Assembly: GCA_029782355.1 (NCBI GenBank)
Contig: JAKOUY010000040.1
Coordinates: forward strand, 248,001-312,000
DNA length: 64,000 nt
Reading direction: 5' to 3'
Source of the DNA: Actinomycetes bacterium
Lineage (GTDB): Bacteria > Actinomycetota > Acidimicrobiia > Acidimicrobiales > Ilumatobacteraceae
Shown: piece by piece, positions 60,754-64,000 of the stretch
Layout of the letters: the number at the start of each line of letters is the position of its first letter
How positions within the stretch are numbered: the first letter of the stretch is position 1
Position numbers and translations under genes: made by a program
Notes under the pieces: generated by a model
Database searches by the model: none
What the model was told of the DNA's origin: nothing
Seen by the model: only the letters and a program-made list of their open reading frames with translations

Positions 60754-60786
60754 TTGACAAGCGGGTAACTACAATGCTGTAGTTAC
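60754..60786 (+). promoter_or_regulatory. nrdJ promoter with 22-bp palindrome
   Basis: -35 TTGACA (60754-60759) and -10-like TGTAGT (60778-60783) are 18 bp apart. A perfect palindrome, arms GTAACTACA and TGTAGTTAC around ATGC (60765-60786), covers the -10. NrdR is the natural candidate to bind it. Confidence 0.7.
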
Positions 60787-60912
60787 TTCCCCTTGTGGTG
60801 ATCGGGCGGATCACGGTCCTCCAGCCACCACATGTTGTGTCTCACACGTTGTCTCTCAACCGCCGTGGTCGCACCGCCGCCTCCACGTCGACTCGCCCAA
60901 GGAGCATCCACC
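60787..60912 (+). other. nrdJ leader
   Basis: The roughly 120-nt leader holds a hairpin GTGATC-GGGCG-GATCAC (60798-60814), a pair of imperfect direct repeats around CACATGTTGTG and CACACGTTGTC (60829-60856), and a ribosome site AAGGAG (60899-60904) 8 bp before the start. An in-frame ATG at 60832 lacks a ribosome site. Confidence 0.5.
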
Positions 60913-63813
60913 ATGTCGCTGGCCCCCGACCGCCTGGCAATCGGCATCACCCGGCACTTCACCACGCCCGGGACCCACCCCTATGACCAGGTCGCCTGGG
61001 AGCGGCGCGACGCCCGGATCTCCAACTACAAGGACGGCACGGTCGCCTTCGAGCAGACCGGCGTCGAGTTCCCGGTGTCGTGGTCGCTGAACGCCACGAA
61101 CATCGTCGCCCAGAAGTACTTCCGCGGCACGCTGGGCACGCCGCAGCGGGAGTCCTCGCTGCGCCAGGTGATCGATCGGGTGGCGGACACGATCACCCGG
61201 TGGGGCTCCGAGGGTGGCTACTTCGCCGATCCGGCCGAGGCCGAGGCCTTCAGCGACGAGCTGAAGTACATCCTCGTCACCCAGCGGGCGGCGTTCAACA
61301 GCCCGGTGTGGTTCAACATCGGCGTTCCGGGCGTGCCCCAGCAGGCCAGCGCCTGCTTCATCCTGGCCGTCGAGGACACGATGGACGGGATCCTCAACTG
61401 GTACAAGGAAGAGGGGATCATCTTCAAGGGCGGCTCCGGTTCGGGCATCAACCTGTCGAACATCCGCTCCAGCTACGAGTTGTTGAACGGCGGCGGCACA
61501 GCCTCGGGACCGGTGAGCTTCATGCGCGGCGCCGACGCCTCGGCCGGCACCATCAAGTCCGGGGGCAAGACCCGCCGGGCGGCGAAGATGGTCATCCTCA
61601 ACGTCGATCACCCCGACGTCGAGGAGTTCATCTGGTGCAAGTCGAAGGAGGAGCGCAAGGCCCGGGTCCTGCGCGACGCCGGCTTCGACATGGATCTCGA
61701 CGGCGCCGACTCGTTCTCCATCCAGTACCAGAACGCCAACAACTCCGTGCGCGTCAGCGACGACTTCATGCATGCCGTCGTCGGCGACGAGGACTGGACG
61801 TTCCGCGGCGTGCTCGACGGCAGCCCGATCCGCACCACCCGAGCACGTGACGTGTGGCGCCAGATCGCCACCGCCGCCTGGGAGTGCGCCGATCCGGGCC
61901 TGCAGTTCGACACCACGATCAACAAGTGGCACACCGCCCACACGACCGGGCGGATCAACGGATCCAACCCGTGCTCGGAGTACATGCACATCGACAACAG
62001 CGCCTGCAACCTGGCGTCGATCAACCTGCTCAAGTACCTCGACGAGTCCAAGGACTTCGATGTCGAGGCCTACATGCACACCATCGAGGTGATGTTCACC
62101 GCCCAGGAGATCCTGGTCGGTCGGGCCGACTACCCGACGGAGAAGATCGGCGAGAACAGCCGGATCTTCCGCCAGCTGGGCCTCGGCTACGCCAACCTCG
62201 GCGCGCTGCTGATGGCCCTCGGCCTGCCCTACGACTCGGTCGAGGGGCGAGCCTGGGCGGCGGCGATCACCTCGCTGATGACCGGACACGCCTACGCCAC
62301 CAGTGCCCGCACCGCCAGCCGGATGGGACCGTTCGCCGGGTTCGACGACAACGAGGTGCACATGCTGCACGTGCTGCGCATGCACCGGGACGCCAGCCGG
62401 CACATCGAGGGTGCCGAGGCGGTGCCGGCCGAGCTCGTGCTCGCCGGCCAGCACGCCTGGGACAACGCCGTGCGCGACGGCGAGGAGTACGGGGTGCGCA
62501 ACAGCCAGGCCAGCGTGCTGGCGCCCACGGGCACCATCGGGCTGATGATGGACTGCGACACCACGGGGATCGAGCCCGATCTCGGACTGGTCAAGTTCAA
62601 GAAGCTGGTCGGCGGCGGCACGATGGTGATCGTCAACCAGACCATCCCGCGGGCGCTGCGCAAGCTGGGCTACACCGCCCAGCAGATCGACGACGTCGTT
62701 GCCTACATCGACACCAACAAGTCGATCCTCGGTGCCCCGCACCTGGCGGCCGAGCACGTGCCCGTGTTCGCCTGCTCGATGGGCGACAACACCATCCACT
62801 ACGAGGGTCACGTGCGGATGATGGGTGCCGTGCAGCCGTTCCTGTCGGGGGCGATCTCCAAGACGGTGAACATGCCGGAGGAGGCGACCATCGAGGACGT
62901 CGAGGCCCTGCACATGCTGTCCTGGGAGCTCGGCCTGAAGGCGGTGGCGATCTACCGCGACAACTGCAAGGTCGCCCAGCCGCTGTCGACGGCCAAGAAG
63001 GACGACGCCCCGGCCCCCGCCGTCGTGGCCGAGGCCAGTCCGGCGCACGTGGTCGAGCGGATCGTCGAGAAGATCGTCCACGTCCCCCATGCGGTCCGCC
63101 AGAAGCTGCCGCGGTCGCGGCGCAGCCGGACCTTCGAGTTCCGCGTCGCCGACTGCAAGGGCTTCGCCACCATCGGCGAGTACGCCGACGGCCGGGCGGG
63201 GGAGATCTTCCTCACGGTCTCCAAGCAGGGCTCCACGCTGTCGGGGATCATGGACGCCTTCGCCAAGAGCATTAGCTACGGCTTGCAGTACGGCGTGCCG
63301 CTGCGGGCCTTCGTCGAGGCGTTCGTCAACAGTCGCTTCGAGCCGGCGGGGATGACCGACGACCCGGACATCCGCTTCGCCAGCTCGATCATGGACTACC
63401 TGTTCCGCCGCCTCGGCCTGGAGTACCTGACCTACGAGGAGCGCGCCGAGTTGGGCATCTTCTCGGTCGACGAGCGCACCCAGCCGACGCTGCCCGGCGT
63501 GGAGGAGAGCGTGATCGAGACCCACACCGGCTCGGAGATGGTGGCCGACCCCAAGTCGGTGCCGTCGGCGTCCGAACTGGCCCAGCAGATGGACCTCGGC
63601 CTGGCCAGCCCGGCGCCGAACAACGACCTCACCAACCCGCAGGGCATCGCCCGCCCGGAGCCGTCGGCGACGGCGGCCCCGGCGGCGATCACGCCCAAGC
63701 CGGCGGTGCGTCACAGCGACGCCCCGATGTGCATGCAGTGCGGCGTGCAGATGGTCCGCGCCGGCTCGTGCCACGCCTGCCCGAGCTGCGGCAACACCAG
63801 CGGCTGCAGCTGA
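60913..63813 (+). CDS. nrdJ: Adenosylcobalamin-dependent (class II) ribonucleotide reductase
   Basis: A 966-residue enzyme reducing ribonucleotides for DNA synthesis with a B12-derived radical. The catalytic barrel shows QRAAFNSPVWFNIG, FIKGGSGSGINLSNIRSS-like GGSGSGINLSNIR, the active site NPCSEYMHIDNSACNLASINLL with Cys, Glu and substrate Asn, LGYANLGALLMALGLPYDS and SVLAPTGTIGLMMDCDTTGIEPDLGL. The C-terminal TSCPD domain (RTFEFRVADCKGFATIGEYADG) and the Cys-rich end CMQCGVQMVRAGSCHACPSCGNTSGCS are typical. ATG 60913 is fixed by AAGGAG. Probably NrdR-regulated. Confidence 0.97.
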   Translation: MSLAPDRLAIGITRHFTTPGTHPYDQVAWERRDARISNYKDGTVAFEQTGVEFPVSWSLNATNIVAQKYFRGTLGTPQRESSLRQVIDRVADTITRWGSEGGYFADPAEAEAFSDELKYILVTQRAAFNSPVWFNIGVPGVPQQASACFILAVEDTMDGILNWYKEEGIIFKGGSGSGINLSNIRSSYELLNGGGTASGPVSFMRGADASAGTIKSGGKTRRAAKMVILNVDHPDVEEFIWCKSKEERKARVLRDAGFDMDLDGADSFSIQYQNANNSVRVSDDFMHAVVGDEDWTFRGVLDGSPIRTTRARDVWRQIATAAWECADPGLQFDTTINKWHTAHTTGRINGSNPCSEYMHIDNSACNLASINLLKYLDESKDFDVEAYMHTIEVMFTAQEILVGRADYPTEKIGENSRIFRQLGLGYANLGALLMALGLPYDSVEGRAWAAAITSLMTGHAYATSARTASRMGPFAGFDDNEVHMLHVLRMHRDASRHIEGAEAVPAELVLAGQHAWDNAVRDGEEYGVRNSQASVLAPTGTIGLMMDCDTTGIEPDLGLVKFKKLVGGGTMVIVNQTIPRALRKLGYTAQQIDDVVAYIDTNKSILGAPHLAAEHVPVFACSMGDNTIHYEGHVRMMGAVQPFLSGAISKTVNMPEEATIEDVEALHMLSWELGLKAVAIYRDNCKVAQPLSTAKKDDAPAPAVVAEASPAHVVERIVEKIVHVPHAVRQKLPRSRRSRTFEFRVADCKGFATIGEYADGRAGEIFLTVSKQGSTLSGIMDAFAKSISYGLQYGVPLRAFVEAFVNSRFEPAGMTDDPDIRFASSIMDYLFRRLGLEYLTYEERAELGIFSVDERTQPTLPGVEESVIETHTGSEMVADPKSVPSASELAQQMDLGLASPAPNNDLTNPQGIARPEPSATAAPAAITPKPAVRHSDAPMCMQCGVQMVRAGSCHACPSCGNTSGCS

Positions 63814-63816
63814 TGT

Positions 63817-63906
63817 GAAGTGACTCCGAGATTTCAGCGGAAGTGACGCCGAGATTTCAGTGGAGTGACACCCGATTTTCAGTGCGGTGACACGCACTTT
63901 CGGGAC
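63817..63906. repeat. 23-bp direct repeats at a mobile-element end
   Basis: Directly after the nrdJ stop there are two near-identical 23-bp units beginning GAAGTGAC and containing CCGAGATTTCAG (63817-63839, 63840-63862), a third diverged unit (63863-63885) and a fourth partial one (GGTGACACGCAC). Serial repeats of this kind are typical of transposon ends bound by a transposase, for example in IS21-type elements. Confidence 0.65.
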
Positions 63907-63969
63907 TGCCGCGCGCGGAGGTGACATCTGATGTGTGGTGCTGGGAGGCACCGCTGAGAGGATGTTCAC

Positions 63970-64000
63970 ATGCCCAAGCCGTATCCGAAGGAGTTCCGGG
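63970..64000 (+). mobile_element. Start of a transposase gene (IS3-type OrfA-like), cut by window end
   Basis: ATG 63970 opens MPKPYPKEFR, the characteristic first residues of IS3-family OrfA and related helix-turn-helix transposase proteins. A GAGAGGA ribosome site lies upstream. Only ten full codons are visible, so family assignment is tentative. Together with the repeats before it this marks an insertion boundary right after nrdJ. Confidence 0.6.

Noticed and set aside
60444-60912. Cobalamin riboswitch before nrdJ
   Set aside because: No B12-box-like conserved core could be found on either strand; the enzyme uses B12, but riboswitches usually control the B12-independent reductase.
60856-63969. 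1037-codon open frame on the minus strand opposite nrdJ, and similar long antisense frames opposite secA-prfB (10267-12987) and the molybdopterin gene (57768-60494)
   Set aside because: The proteins are low-complexity, rich in His, Gly, Arg, Val and Asp and resemble no family. They arise because GC-rich codon usage removes stops from the complementary frame.

Overview
The window is about 64 kb of very GC-rich DNA with dense, mostly intact housekeeping genes on both strands. The gene content points to an actinobacterium, most likely of the class Acidimicrobiia: B12-dependent ribonucleotide reductase (nrdJ) with nrdR, a cofE plus luciferase-like (F420-type) oxidoreductase, a menaquinone pathway, actinobacterial CGAAC-N4-GTTCG LexA boxes, a lexA/LysM divergent pair, a group II truncated haemoglobin and many acyl-CoA enzymes. 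The class is an inference; no rRNA is present.

Layout. 1-4.2 kb: end of a large membrane protein, phosphomannomutase, Trm112-like protein, ahcY. 4.2-8.8 kb: YczE-like membrane protein, comF, a secreted branched-chain-type substrate-binding protein under a palindromic operator, an acyl-CoA synthetase. 8.9-18.8 kb: secA-prfB-secreted protein, ftsE-ftsX followed by two tandem peptidoglycan-binding/SGNH-hydrolase paralogues, glbO, and a SpoU methyltransferase. 18.8-28.7 kb: menB, cofE, a 500-bp repeat island, GDPD-psuG, enoyl-CoA hydratase, a two-subunit acyl-CoA dehydrogenase pair carrying the same operator as the substrate-binding gene, surE, Fe-SOD and an MBL-fold hydrolase. 28.7-38 kb: phoH-ybeY-corC behind a tiny leader ORF, an SDR, then menA, menH, menD, menF and menG. 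38-44.3 kb: acyl-CoA dehydrogenase, LLM oxidoreductase, a DUF3291-GNAT fusion, panB, a MaoC protein, a nitronate monooxygenase-like protein and two tRNAs (Lys, His). 44.4-57.8 kb: class III aminotransferase, membrane proteins, recA with an SOS promoter, miaB-miaA-dapF-hflX-dapC, lexA diverging from a LysM protein, nrdR, a RibD-like reductase. 57.8-64 kb: an MhuD-like haem oxygenase, a molybdopterin oxidoreductase, a 470-bp complex regulatory region, nrdJ, and at the right edge direct repeats plus the first codons of a transposase.

How it fits together. Menaquinone synthesis is represented by menF, menD, menH, menB, menA and menG (menC and menE are not seen). Acyl-CoA synthetase, three dehydrogenase subunits, enoyl-CoA hydratase, MaoC protein and SDR suggest broad lipid or branched/cyclic acid catabolism. 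RecA, LexA and the LysM protein form a local SOS module. NrdR is encoded 3.8 kb before nrdJ, whose upstream region has a 22-bp palindrome on the promoter, DnaA-box-like repeats and a 121-nt element closed by a perfect 16-bp stem.

A recurrent property is a TANNNT hexamer 6-10 bp before the start codon of about 20 genes, which suggests pervasive leaderless transcription and was used here to choose starts. The most unusual non-coding structures are four 48-bp palindromic elements at 20.6-21.0 kb, the structured element before nrdJ, a palindromic operator shared by two distant promoters, and two divergent promoters whose -10 boxes are themselves an inverted repeat.
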